From: Isoetes taiwanensis | Lineage: Eukaryota; Streptophyta; Lycopodiopsida; Isoetales; Isoetaceae | Reading direction: 5' to 3' | Length of the DNA stretch: 64,000 nt | Assembly (NCBI GenBank): GCA_021234155.1 | Contig: JAJEKV010000002.1 | Location: forward strand, 38,049,329 to 38,113,328 | Position numbers and translations under genes: made by a program | The notes under the pieces: generated by a model | Databases searched by the model: none | Seen by the model: the letters and a program-made list of their open reading frames with translations, nothing else | What the model was told of the DNA's origin: nothing | Part shown: positions 19,281 to 29,794 of the stretch, in pieces | How positions within the stretch are numbered: the stretch's first letter is position 1 | Layout of the letters: each line of letters opens with the position of its first letter

Positions 19281-22200
19281 GGTTGAAGAATCTGAGCAAT
19301 GAACAATACAAAGAGTTCATGCAAATTTACAAAAGAATTACAGGGAAGCCACATACATGGGGTGGAATGGCTCCTGGAACCTGGGCAGTGGCTTATTATC
19401 TGCATATAAAGGGGGAGGCTGTTAATTGGAAGAGCTTCTCAGATTATTATAAAACTCCCGATGAGAAAGCAGAGGCCAGTTTCTCTAGACCCAAGAGAAA
19501 GCATAGGCAAATCCAACCTGACTAGGAGGAAAATAGTAAAAGTGATAGGGACGATGAAGATGATAGGGAAAAAACCAAATCAGGTTCCTCTAGACCACAC
19601 ATTCAATCTGAACTCACAATCAAAATAGAAAAGCAGAGCAATGTTCTGAGACCAAAACATGCCATTGCAGGTATGTTCAATTATTAGTGGTGTTATAACA
19701 GAAAAAAATCTCAAGCTTGACCTAGATTGTTTCTATCAACACAGAAAAGGTAACATCAAATCCACTTCAAGAATCAGGTATGTCTACTACCATTTTGAAT
19801 CATGTCGGCTGTATTGTCATGTTGTGTCTCTATGATGCCATCTGTGGGGCATTTCGTGCAATGGATGCCAGAATGATAGATGAGTGGTCTGGTGAGTGGT
19901 GAGTTGTTGGCATTCCCACACCACACCCCACCATCTCCCACCACTACACTCAACCATCTCCCACCGCCACACTCCACCATGTCCGACACCACACCCCTCC
20001 ACCACACTCCACCACCACCACACCACACCACCAGACTCCACCATGTCCCACACCACAATCCACCACCACCACACCACCACCCCTCCACCACCACCACACC
20101 CCCCACCACCACACCCCTGCCACCACACTCCACCATCCCCACACCACACTCCACCACCACCACACATCCCACCACCACCACCACCAAAACACACCACCAC
20201 ATCCCACCACCACCATACCCCACCACCACCACACACTCCACCACCACCACCACACTTCACCACCCTGCACAATGTCCCACCACTCCTTGCTACCACCACA
20301 GCGTGTTGTGTGGTGTATACTGTGCAGCGTATGTTGTGTGGTGTGTGGTATGTGGTGGTGTGTAGAGACTACCTTGTGTTGTGTGGTGTGTGATTGTGGT
20401 TTTCCATCAGTACGTGGCTTACTATGTTAGGAGTCTGACATATACGTAGTGTTTTGTTTTGCAGACTATGGCAGACTTGTGAAGGAATGGTTGGCTGCAA
20501 CATCAGCTAGGTTTGATAGATGCAAGCAACGATTGCAAGCAAACGAGGATAGGAAAAATGATATCAAAAGAAAGATTGAGTTGATGGAGCATAAAGCATC
20601 AGAAATTAGAGCTGATTTGCATAGATGGCAATCAATCATGACAAAAAACCAAAGCGGTGAGGGTGTTCGGGTTTGCAAACGAACTAAAGGATGAAGAGCT
20701 AAATGGTACAAAGTTGCTGGGCTGAATCAATTAAATAAGGAACTAGCGGCCTGAAATTGAGCTAAAGGCATGTGAAGACTTACTGCTGGAGCTGCAACCT
20801 CGAATGCAAAGATTTGAGATTTTTTCTGAGCGTAGTTGTCATGACATGACACTCCTTTAGATCCTGCACTTCCAATGCTTCCTGAGGCAGAAGAAGAGGG
20901 TGATGAAGGTTGTCCATTTTGTGGACGTTGTCTAAAATGGGAGGGTAAAATGTTGCCAGTTGTGATAGCAGAATGCAGTCACCAGTATCACATTCCATGT
21001 CTATCACACCATTTGAGGTAAATATTATCATCTCTAACCCTCATCTAAAGACTCTATTGATTTTGAATTTGTTTTGCAGACACTCTAGATCCTGCTGCAG
21101 CCCCAGTTGTGCCCACGTTATGACTGAGACATGGCTTTTGGCTTTTGGTGTTCGAGTGGTACCACAAGAACCAATAGACACAAGTAAGTGCCTTAACTAA
21201 TTACTGATGTTGTCACAGGTCTACTGACTTAGTGTTTGCAAAATTGCAGAAATTTGAGACCAAGGATATCCAACAGCTTATCCACGCCGATCGAGTTATG
21301 AGGCTGCAAGATACCTCCCGTTGTACCTAGAATTCACCCCATTTGATACTTCTAAGTCAATCCCGACGGCGTGGCGGAGACTCCAAAACGAAATTTGGAT
21401 AGTGGCCCAATGCGATCATTATCAAGTAAGTATCGATGCCACATACATGATTTATTTTTTTGTATTTTTCTGTGGTCTTCCTCATTTCAATTATGTTACA
21501 AAGATAAATGCTACTGCAACTGGAAGCCATCACGAAGAGATTCCTAGTGCATCTGTTTTAGGGGGGAGGGGGGAATTAATTCCCTTGAGATTCATTTTGC
21601 ACGGGGTCCTTCACTAGAAAAATGTTTTGGTGCTGAACATGAGCCAAATGCGGATGCAGGTGATGATGTTGACAAAGAAACCCCGGATCCTGGATAAGAT
21701 GCAGACTGCTCAACGAGTCCAATACAACCTCAACCAAGAAAAGCCAAGAGGTTAACTGAAATTCTCCTTGTTCTGGATTTTAATAGGGTTTTAGGCAAGT
21801 TTTATGACTTGAAAGAGCATGATATGTCCAAATAATTTTGCTCCCGACAGGTTGGATTCCAATTTCCTTTTGGAGCAACTCAAACCATGGCTGGAGGGAC
21901 TTCTGGCTGCAGAAAGTGTGCCAGCTTATGTGAAGGAACATCAAATGTGGAACATGTGAGATTCTGAAGAGTCGCGCAACTGCATGAAAATGCTCGACAA
22001 GTATTTTCATAAATGAATCTTGTAAAACTCTTTGAAAGTCAATATAAGTAAAAAAAATTCTATGATATGTGTTGTAATTTTTCAATTTAAAATATTTGAA
22101 TGGATTGTGAGCAAATGTTCTCGTGTGTGTTTAGAACTAGAGATGATAGAGCTTCGGCAGTCCCTGTCTATCTAAAGCCAAATACACATTTGGAAGTGGT

Positions 22201-23069
22201 GCTGAGTGGAACTGAAACTGTCGTGATTAGCTCCACCGACATTAAAATTTTGGAAAATACGCAGTGGTTCAATGATCAATTGATCCTCCTCTTCTCAAGG
22301 TGATACTTTCATCTGATTTGTGATCATCAGGATTGTGCCATCATATGCACATGTTTGCAGATACATGGAATACTACTTGATGTTCCAAGGAATGAGCCAT
22401 CCCTTTCATTTCTTTGACCCTCTTTTTCACTCGACATTGTCCAAGGACACAAATAGTTACAAAACAATAAGGAAACATGTGAATCTGGATAAGTGCGAGT
22501 ACATGTTTTTGCCTGCTTGTGATGGACATCACTGGACCTGTTTTCTGATTGTAAGCCACGCGTGTCTCGCACAGAGATATAAACCAGGGATATATCACTT
22601 TGATAGCTCGGGCTTGCATGGCAGAAGCAGACATATTGAGAGGTTAGTGCTTGCTCATTGCATTTTGCTGTTGTGGCACAATGACAACAAACTTTGAATG
22701 CAGGTTCCTGGAATTGCTTGGACGCGATAATTTCAGCTTTACAACCTCAGATGTTGTGAAAATTTCCAGAACGCCTCTTCAAACCGATGGTCATTCATGT
22801 GGCCCTGCCATATGTTCGTTTATGCACAAATTTGTGAGGGGGTACTTGAAAGAAGTGAATATATTGTTGCATGATCTAGTAAGTCAACTCAAATGCAGCA
22901 GACAAACCAAACTCTGTTATTGACAAAGTGTGGTTAACTGCAGGTTGTGGACATTTCAGACCAGGATCTAGTAGATGTTAGAGTGTTCATGCTTGAAGTT
23001 TTAAGATTAGAAGCAACAAAAGCTGGAACTGAGAGGAACATATGTATTGGGAAGTATATAGGTGCATGA
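19281..23069 (+). pseudogene. multi-exon C48 (Ulp1-like) cysteine protease with RING-like finger
   Basis: Transposon-borne protein. Ulp1 proteases cleave SUMO or ubiquitin-like tags; the role in transposons is unknown. Exons with GT-AG borders: to 19670, 19745-19777, 20465-21017, 21080-21183, 21250-21425, about 21505-21700, 21851-21955, 22135-22299, 22361-22642, 22704-22878, 22944-23069 (stop TGA). The middle has a coiled coil (20465-20840) and a RING-like finger (CPFC ... ECSHQYHIPC, then CCSPSC in the next exon). The protease starts at SSTDIKILENTQWFNDQLI. The triad is His CAC 22530-22532 (DGHHWTCF), Asp GAT 22602-22604 (YHFDSSG) and Cys TGT 22798-22800 (LQTDGHSCGPA) with the oxyanion Gln. 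Lesions: a TAG after 19522 and a frameshift near 20690. No ATG is seen in the first exon shown, so an upstream exon is likely. Confidence 0.85.
19910..20390. repeat. CCACCA/CACACC-rich array in an intron, with strand switch
   Basis: About 380 bp of CCA/CAC-rich sequence, switching to TGTGTGGTG-rich sequence after 20305. At the switch (20295-20305) is ACCACAGCGTG, which is part of the transposon terminus in inverted orientation. It lies in the intron before 20465. Confidence 0.85.
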
Positions 23070-23273
23070 GTCACCTCGTACTTTAAATCACTGTATATCT
23101 TTCTTATGTACATAATTGTTATTGTAACCTCGATTCATTTGAATGAAAATTCATATTCAATTCATCTCACAAACAAAGGAATCAAGCGTTCAGAAGAATT
23201 CAAATCTTCAAAAGAAATCAAGACAAACTCATTTTCACAGCTGAAGCACAAAACTTCACATGAGTTCTGAAAA
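23070..23273. other. intergenic gap between two convergent transposon genes
   Basis: About 200 bp between the stop of the Ulp1 gene and the stop of the minus-strand transposase-like gene. Presumably it holds both polyadenylation regions. AATGAAAATTCATATTCAAT lies on the plus strand near 23140. Confidence 0.5.
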
Positions 23274-23548
23274 CTACAGAATGGTTTTACATTTCATCAT
23301 CATCAGAAAGTCGTGTAAATTCTGTAAAATTTTCTCCTCATCTAAAGGATCCAGCCTATATACAGTCCTGTTTTGACGTTTAGTTGGTGGCATGTGAAGT
23401 CTGATTGCACAGATCTGTGTTGTGAATACTATGCCTAAGGCGTCTTTACCGCAAAGATCATAGCTGATCCAAAATTCAGAAAAATTCAAAATTCAGCAAC
23501 GACAGCAAAATTATCACCAACTCTAAGTGCCTCTGCTAACATCGTGGG

Positions 23549-23555
23549 ATTGGAG
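23549..23555. repeat. TSD of the LINE at 23556 (ATTGGAG, 3' side)
   Basis: ATTGGAG here recurs at 25706-25712 at the other end of the LINE. Reading the minus-strand host gene across one copy gives an uninterrupted frame (PSSN followed by PTMLAEALRVGDNF). Confidence 0.75.
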
Positions 23556-24708
23556 AAGAATGGAATAGAATAGAATAGAATAGGGTTTTTAGCGTCCACG
23601 GAGACCAATTGGCCTATGGGACCCAAACAAAAAAGAGAGCAGCAAACATATTCTTGACGAGTTAAAAACCCCGCCCGAAGGGTTTTTTGAGGGAAAAACC
23701 TTAGCGATAATAAGCTTCTTGGCTTTTAACAACATTGACAATTGCATAGGGCGAGTTCAATACCGTCCCGTAGAGGACACAAATAGCGAGTCCGTGCATC
23801 CATAACCTCCTCGGAGGTATGACCCCAACAAACCCACCAAGGGTTTTCGAGGGAAAACCTTTAGCAGTAGTCAATAAATTGATGCAACGGGACCGCGGGC
23901 ACTAAATGTCGAACATATCGCTCTCGGATATGGGCAAATCTTTGGGCAGGTCCGGAGGGCATGACATTCATCCTCAATCCTGACATTCATCCCTAATCGC
24001 TACGTGGCAACACCGGCAAAGCCTTTGCTCGTGCTTCACGAGCCCAACGCCTGTTTCAATCGCGGAGGCGATGTGCCCGACCTCTGTGAGCCTAGGATTG
24101 ACTTGTCTGGCGATAGTGTGCCGCCAACATCGTCGAGCCTCGCATCCCACAGCTTGTGAAGGAAAGTAGCATCAAGGTACGGTTTAAGTGCCTCGCGATC
24201 TTTCTTTGTCCCCGACTGGGCACATCTGTTTGCCCGCACACCCCAAATAAGGAGAACCACCGAGCTGCTTGTCTTTCCAGCCAGGATTTCAGGCGTTAGG
24301 GGACCCATTGCCGTGGCCAAAGCAAGGCGGGCAGGCGTGTATCAGCCATAGCGACCACCTTTTGGAAGTAAACGATATGGCGTTCCAATGCAGCCCCGTT
24401 GAAGGGGTAAAAGCCCGTCTCACGGAGTAGGATCTGGTGCGGAACCGTGGACTTCACCCCGGGGCCCGTGCCAAGAAGGCCTTCACCTGCTTTCGAGGTC
24501 ATTCCGGTGTTGAGGGATATCACCGACCCCACACTTCTGCCCCATACAAAAGGGCGGCTCAACCAAGGCCCTAATAAATGTGGATCGGTGACCCCGTGCA
24601 TACAACTCTGCCTTTGTGGTGTTGTTACGCATGGCATATAGTGCTTTCCAACCCGCAGCGACCCGCAAACTTTGATAAGTCGCATCTCAATGGGTGGTAG
24701 TTGAGAAC

Positions 24709-25320
24709 TCAATCCCCAAGTACTTGTAGGTCGGAGCCACCTCTACCTCTTGCCCCCGGTAAGTGAATGCGGGAAGCCTTGGTCGACGGGGATGATGCAA
24801 CTAGCAACACCCTAGTTTTGGCCAAGTTAACTTCGCATGCCGGTGAATTGGCAAAAAGTGTCAAGAGCATCCAGTGGCGTTGCATGTCCTCTAGAGTATA
24901 GGCCATGAGGTTGACATCGTCGACATATATATGAGTTGCGGATTGTGTGATGCATGATATGTGCGCCCGCACCCCATGCTCGAGAGCCAATCTTCCAACC
25001 GATCAATGTACGAGGCCAAAGAGTGTGGGGGGAGGGGGCAACCACGAACGCCTCCAATGCTACTTGGTCACCGGTTGTCTTTGCTGATGTGATACGGCCC
25101 GAGCATGCCTCGTTACAACCTATATCGCGCATTACGCAAGTCCGGGGGTCCCGGTTGCCGCAATCGTCCCATAGCTTATTGCGGGTAATCGTGGTCGAAT
25201 GCCTTTGCAAAATCCACGAAACAACGATGCGAGGTTCTGTCGCGGCGATTCCTGCTATCTTCAATCAATGTCTTGAGTGAAGATATGATCAATGGTGGAA
25301 TATGCGGGCGAAAAGCCCAC
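24709..25320 (-). pseudogene. LINE RT palm fragments (FAKAFD and YVDD)
   Basis: SHRCFVDFAKAFD marks the first catalytic Asp block and YVDDVNLMA the YxDD block, followed by CEVNLAKTRVLL. The frames differ, so the enzyme is dead. The same blocks occur in the related fragments at 45.8 kb and 61.3-61.7 kb. Confidence 0.75.
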
Positions 25321-25369
25321 GTGTAAGAGCTCGCACCTCGTTTCCTCTCGCCCATATTGTCACCCCTGC

Positions 25370-25705
25370 TCAAGGATGCCACCAACGGTTTGCAAAGAGA
25401 GAGCTGACCATAATAGTACGGTAGTTGGCCGGACATTGAGGGTCCCCTGCTTTGTATATGGGCACTACTCTACTAGTGGTCCATTGCGTAGGGAAGCCTT
25501 CTCGCAATGCTTTATTGAACAATGCCGTGATAACAGGCACCAGAGGAGGCCCAGCCCATTTCAGAAGCTCTGCCTGCATGCCATCTAAATCTGCTGCCTT
25601 CCCATTAGCTAGGCGCTGTAGGCCCATGATGACATCCCCCTCTGTGATAACCAGAGCCATGAACAAGGACCTGCTGAATTTACGGTCCTCAATGTCAGCA
25701 TGCAC
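25370..25705 (-). pseudogene. LINE RT fingers region fragment
   Basis: The longest open piece here continues from host-transposon coding sequence into LINE coding sequence without a stop, so the long ORF 25370-26053 is a chimera created by insertion. The LINE part starts after PSSN and runs HADIEDRKFSRSLFMALVI into the RT block with GKAADLDG and PANYRTI. Confidence 0.75.
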
Positions 25706-26465
25706 ATTGGAGGATGGTACAATAACTTGAAGTTTCCAATCATCAACATAGTGCTTGTTCACACCACTGTCCCACATGCCATCCAAGCAGTAGCTGCAGA
25801 AGCATGAAAGTTCCCTCGTGTGCAACTGCAATGGAGATTCAGGATTGAATGCATGTACACAATGGATCTGCCTAGTATCCAAAATCCTTTCTGCACCCCA
25901 TGCTTTCTTTCTATCTATATCCTCCACCTTGACTTCCCAAAAGAACCTTTTTATATTCTTCCTCTTACTGGTTTCAGATGTGTTCATCCACTCGGATGTT
26001 CCACAAGTAAACATCTCTTCGGCAACTTCTACCACTTCATGAGCATTACCCAATTTTATCTTTGCTTTTATTTTATTGCAGTTGTCTTAACCATCTCTTC
26101 AACTCAGCAGCTTTGCCATCGTGTTCACCTTTCCCATGGTTAGAACAAAAAAAAATCCACATCATATAGACATCAGTGTCGTTTGTGTACCTAGCCACAA
26201 AGTAAAATGGTCTAGAAGCCTTGCATCGAGATGCTGCACCATCTGAAAACACGTAATGTCTCTTTGGCACCCTTCCTTTCTGCTCCAGATATTTGTGGTG
26301 CTTCATGAAACAGTGTTGCACGAACAAAGTATCGTGTTCCCTATCATCTGATACATAGTAATGTGTTTCCTTGATAATCTCATCTGCCACTGAGTCGTAC
26401 TGATATGTTATTTGAATCAAAATGGTAGTCTGGTTATTGACCCAGCGCATCGACTGCACCTCCTC

Positions 26466-26935
26466 TATAACGTTCCTAACCGACATGCCCTTAACCAACT
26501 GGGCAAAACCATCTAGACGTTTATGAGTAGTCGCTTCTACCCATTTATGCCGGTGTCTCGGGAACGCCCCACAGGCACATTCAAGGTTTGAATACTCGAG
26601 CAGTTTACCATGGGCCCGTTACAGTCTCTACCACTAGAACTATGCTCGTCCTCGAGCATCCAAGGCTATACCATGTCTATGTCATAACATGTCACAATGA
26701 TTACCAAGTCTTTGTAAATTACCCATGCATATAGGCACCCATGGAGACTCGAACTCGAGACCTGCTCTGATACCAACTGTAACGTTCCTAACCGACATGC
26801 CCTTAATCAACTGGGCAAAACCGTCTAGACGTTTATGAGTAGTCGCTTCTACCCATTTATGCCGGTGTCTCGGGAACGCCCCACAGGCACATTCAAGGTT
26901 TGAATACTCGAGCAGTTTACCATGGGCCCGTTACA
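26466..26935 (-). mobile_element. TRIM (miniature LTR retrotransposon), 470 bp, TSD TCCTC
   Basis: Two near-identical LTRs (26466-26624, 26778-26935) enclose a 153-bp interior. Ends are TGTAACG ... CGTTACA. On the minus strand the interior starts with TTGGTATCAGAGC, a tRNA-iMet primer-binding site. TCCTC at 26461-26465 and 26936-26940 is the duplication. There is no coding capacity. Removing it with one TCCTC restores the frame of the transposase-like gene (KEQEEVQSMRWVNNQTT). Confidence 0.95.
26765..26777 (-). promoter_or_regulatory. PBS of the TRIM (tRNA-iMet)
   Basis: On the minus strand TTGGTATCAGAGC lies directly after the LTR end. Confidence 0.9.
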
Positions 26936-27714
26936 TCCTCTTGTTCCTTGAATGTATAGTTCTCTACAAAATCCACTACCGAAAGACATGCATCTGCTGG
27001 GAGATTCTCCAGAAGCTCCTTAAATTGTTTTGCCTGCCATTGGTACCTAAAATTATGCAGTGGAAAGATTTTTAGACGCTCTTTCAGTTTATCCAGAAGC
27101 TCCTTGGGTTCTGTCTCATTGTACTGATGAGTCAGTCTCCTATCAGAACTCGAGACGTTGTCTTTTTCATAGTCAATGTACTCCCATTTCACTTTCCTAT
27201 TACTGCCACTTCCTTCCATGGGACAGGTCTGAAACTTCTTGATTCCACACAGCTCACAATTTCCAAGGATGCATGCCTTCTTGTGAAACTCATCTAATTC
27301 ACTCTTTGGACACAATATAGATCTCCACAAGCTTCCTCAGACTTGCAATTTTATCTTTGTGTGCCCCGCATTGACCAAGTTCATGTGATCTACAAACATC
27401 GCGGTGCAAGTGCAATTCTTCTGGATGTTTGGTTCTCATCCCATTGAGTCCATCCACTAGCATTTGCATCCTCACGTCTTTGAATGCAACAAAGAACTAT
27501 TGAAGTCCTTCAATTTCACAACAAACCAGGGGTTTTAGCTTCTCAAAAGCTCGAGATCGAATCTTAATTTACGGATGTTGGTCCGTAAAACTTGAACAAT
27601 AGCATCTGCATGAAATGAACACTAAAGTGTTAGGATGTGTATACCACACCAAACCATGCACCATACCATGCCCCACACTCATCATATTCACCAGAACGAG
27701 CACCTTAGTGCTGT

Positions 27715-28440
27715 GTACATTACCACACACCACACCACACCCCACCACATACCACACCATTCACCACACACCATACACCATACACCAAATGGTGGAGTGT
27801 GGAGTGGTGGTGGAGTGTGGTGGTGGGGGGGGTGGTGGTGGTGGTGGTGGTGGTGGGGTGGTGGTGGGGGGTGGTGGTGGTGTAGTGGTGTGTGTAGTGG
27901 TGTGTGGTGGTATGATGTGGCGTGGTGGGTGTGGTGGTGGTGGTGGTGGTGGTGGTGTGTGGTGTGGTGTGGTGTGGTGTGGTGGTGGTGGGTGTGGTGG
28001 GGGTGTAGTGGTGGTGGTGTGGTGTGGCGTTGTGGATTGTGGTCTGATGTGATGTGGTGGAGTGTGGTGGTGGTGGTGGAGGGGTGTGGTACATGGTTGA
28101 GTGTGGTGGTGGTGGAGTGTGGTGGTGGTGGAGTGTGGTGGAGGGGTGTGGTGTGGGATATGGTGGAGTGTGGTGGAGGGGTGTGGTGTGGGATACGGTA
28201 GAGTGTGGTGGAGTGTGGTGGTAATGGACAATGTGGTGCATGTGGTAGTAATATTGGTGGTAGTCTATGGTGGTGGGATAGATGATGGGGTGTGGTGGGG
28301 TGAGGGGGGAGAATAAATAAAATTGAATCCACACATATCATACATTAACATGCACACACCCACATGACACCATGGACATAACGCACACCACACCACACCA
28401 CACCACACCACACCATCATGACACCACACATCACATCACA
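27715..28440. repeat. GTGG-rich low-complexity array with strand switches
   Basis: ACC-rich on the plus strand at 27720-27786, GGT/GTGG-rich at 27790-28310, and CACACC-rich again at 28385-28440. It is a counterpart of the array at 19.9-20.4 kb near the other end of the transposon. The long Trp/Gly/Val and His/Thr/Pro ORFs across it are artefacts. Confidence 0.92.
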
Positions 28441-28633
28441 TCACTTTTATCCTATTTAAAATCGACATAAAAATCACTTAGCCTGCTCTCATAAACATTT
28501 CTGAAATTCATACACCCTGATAATAATTACATTCCTCTTCTAATCATTAGAAAAGGATCTGGGTCCTAAATCCTGTTCTTGCGTCTGATTTTTGGCGTTT
28601 CATTCTCAATTCGAACAAGTTCATTCCGGCAAC

Positions 28634-29794
28634 ATGGTAGGAGGGATGTTCAGAGATCACTACGGCTATTATAGGGTGAGTGAGGAGGGCATTCGGCACT
28701 TGTTAAATAGGGCTCGTGACCAATCTCTGAAGGTGGTAATGCGTAAATCCACCTTCTTTGCTGATTTTGAATCCAACCTAAAGGCATACAACAGACTGGA
28801 TGTTGGGTCTTCAATGGCTATGCTTGGGGTCAGGGAAAAAATTACTAAAGTCATATTTTAGATTAGCTAGAACAACTTTGGCTAATTTAACCCAAAATAC
28901 ATAGGAAAACTTTCGAATGTTTGGCTAAAGTTGAATAATTTTCCTTTACTACTTTTGAATGTTTGGCTATTTTTTGTTTGAACCTTTATATAAACTTTAG
29001 CCAAACATTTATGCTATGCCAAACTTTTTATTGTACGAACATATTAATAAAAGAAATCTACTAGTTGAAGAACAAAAAACTGTCCATCTAATATAGTCTA
29101 TTCCATAATCTCATATTTTACATTAGCTATTAAAAAGTATGGCTAATCTATCCCTAAATGCATAGGAAAACTTTCGAACGTTTGGCTAAAGTGGAAGAAT
29201 TTTTCCTCTCCTTCTTTCTTATGTTTGGCTAAACCTTAGTGTAAGGGAGGTCAACTTCGAAAATATTTGGCGATTTTTTTCTTTTTTCCAAAAATTTCCT
29301 CCTTTATAGTTTAGCCGTACTTTTTCCAAAAATGTCCAAAAAATCGCCATTTGGCTAATATTAGCCGCTATTTTTTTTCCCTGCTTGGGGTCAGATTGAC
29401 AGGAAGTGAGCTCTTAGACAAGGTCCATGAGCTTATGTTACATGTTGCTGCAAGGGTGGTTTATTTATTCTCTGTCACTTGTCCGCTCTGCAACAGCGGG
29501 AATTACTGGCAGGGTTGCGTTCTTACCACCAGGGATGTAGGAAGCACTGGCAAACCTCATCCTGTTAAATTCTGGGATGACTGTAGAAAGCTTAGATGCT
29601 TTAATGCAGAAAACAATAATTTTGGATGCACCAGTTCTCGAGCCAGTCATACCAGCATTTCCTGTTGCTTAGGAAATGCATGTAAATTTAGTTCTCGGGT
29701 ACAGAGCTTTCAATGGAAAGCCAAATTTTGTAAAGCCAAATTTTGTAAGATCCTTTTTTTAATATATTATACTTTCCAACAGAGCTGTGCTTGA
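28634..29794 (+). pseudogene. small Cys-containing protein of the transposon, split by a MITE
   Basis: Plus-strand ORF starting at ATG 28634 (MVGGMFRDHYGYYRVSEEG), interrupted at MAMLGV by the MITE at 28833-29381 and resuming RLTGSELLDKVHELM. Element plus one TSD is 561 bp, a multiple of 3, so removal restores the frame exactly. The second part has CPLCNSGNYWQGC and FWDDCRKLRC, possible zinc ligands. I do not recognise the family. The last third (after GCTSS) may be intron. It lies between two transposase exons on the opposite strand. Confidence 0.6.
28833..29381. mobile_element. 549-bp MITE, Mutator-like, 12-bp TSD
   Basis: Ends GGGAAAAAATTA and, inverted, GGGAAAAAAAATA. TGCTTGGGGTCA occurs at 28821-28832 and 29382-29393. 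A duplication of about 9-12 bp and G-run termini fit Mutator-like non-autonomous elements. The interior has two direct copies of an 85-bp segment with GCATAGGAAAACTTTCGAA or close variants (28852, 29111). Confidence 0.8.

Larger units (their letters stand above)
23556..25705 (-). mobile_element. 5'-truncated LINE with (TATTC)n tail
   Basis: Non-LTR element on the minus strand flanked by ATTGGAG. The 3' end is the (TATTC)n tail with TTAGCGTCCACGGAGACC, also present in the other orientation at 13800. RT pieces in order: QRLANGKAADLDGMQAELLK and PIYKAGDPQCPANYRTI, FVDFAKAFD (25200), YVDDVNLMA (YxDD, 24920) and VNLAKTRVL. C-terminal pieces lie at 24036-24712, including YLDATFLHKLWDARL. Many frameshifts. 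It is inserted in the transposase-like gene. Confidence 0.85.

Noticed and set aside
19774-20393. Overlapping ORFs rich in Val/Gly/Trp or His/Thr/Pro
   Set aside because: They are translations of the CCACCA/GTGG low-complexity array in several frames; amino-acid content follows the repeat.
23560-23583. GAATA microsatellite as a simple repeat
   Set aside because: It is the (TATTC)n tail of a minus-strand LINE with a flanking duplication, not an independent satellite.
25370-26053. 227-aa ORF as one gene
   Set aside because: It is a chimera: transposase-like C-terminal part fused by chance to the 5' end of an inserted LINE at about 25705.
27635-28341. Long Trp/Gly and His/Pro ORFs on both strands
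   Set aside because: Low-complexity GTGG array; no codon signal and opposite strands are equally open.
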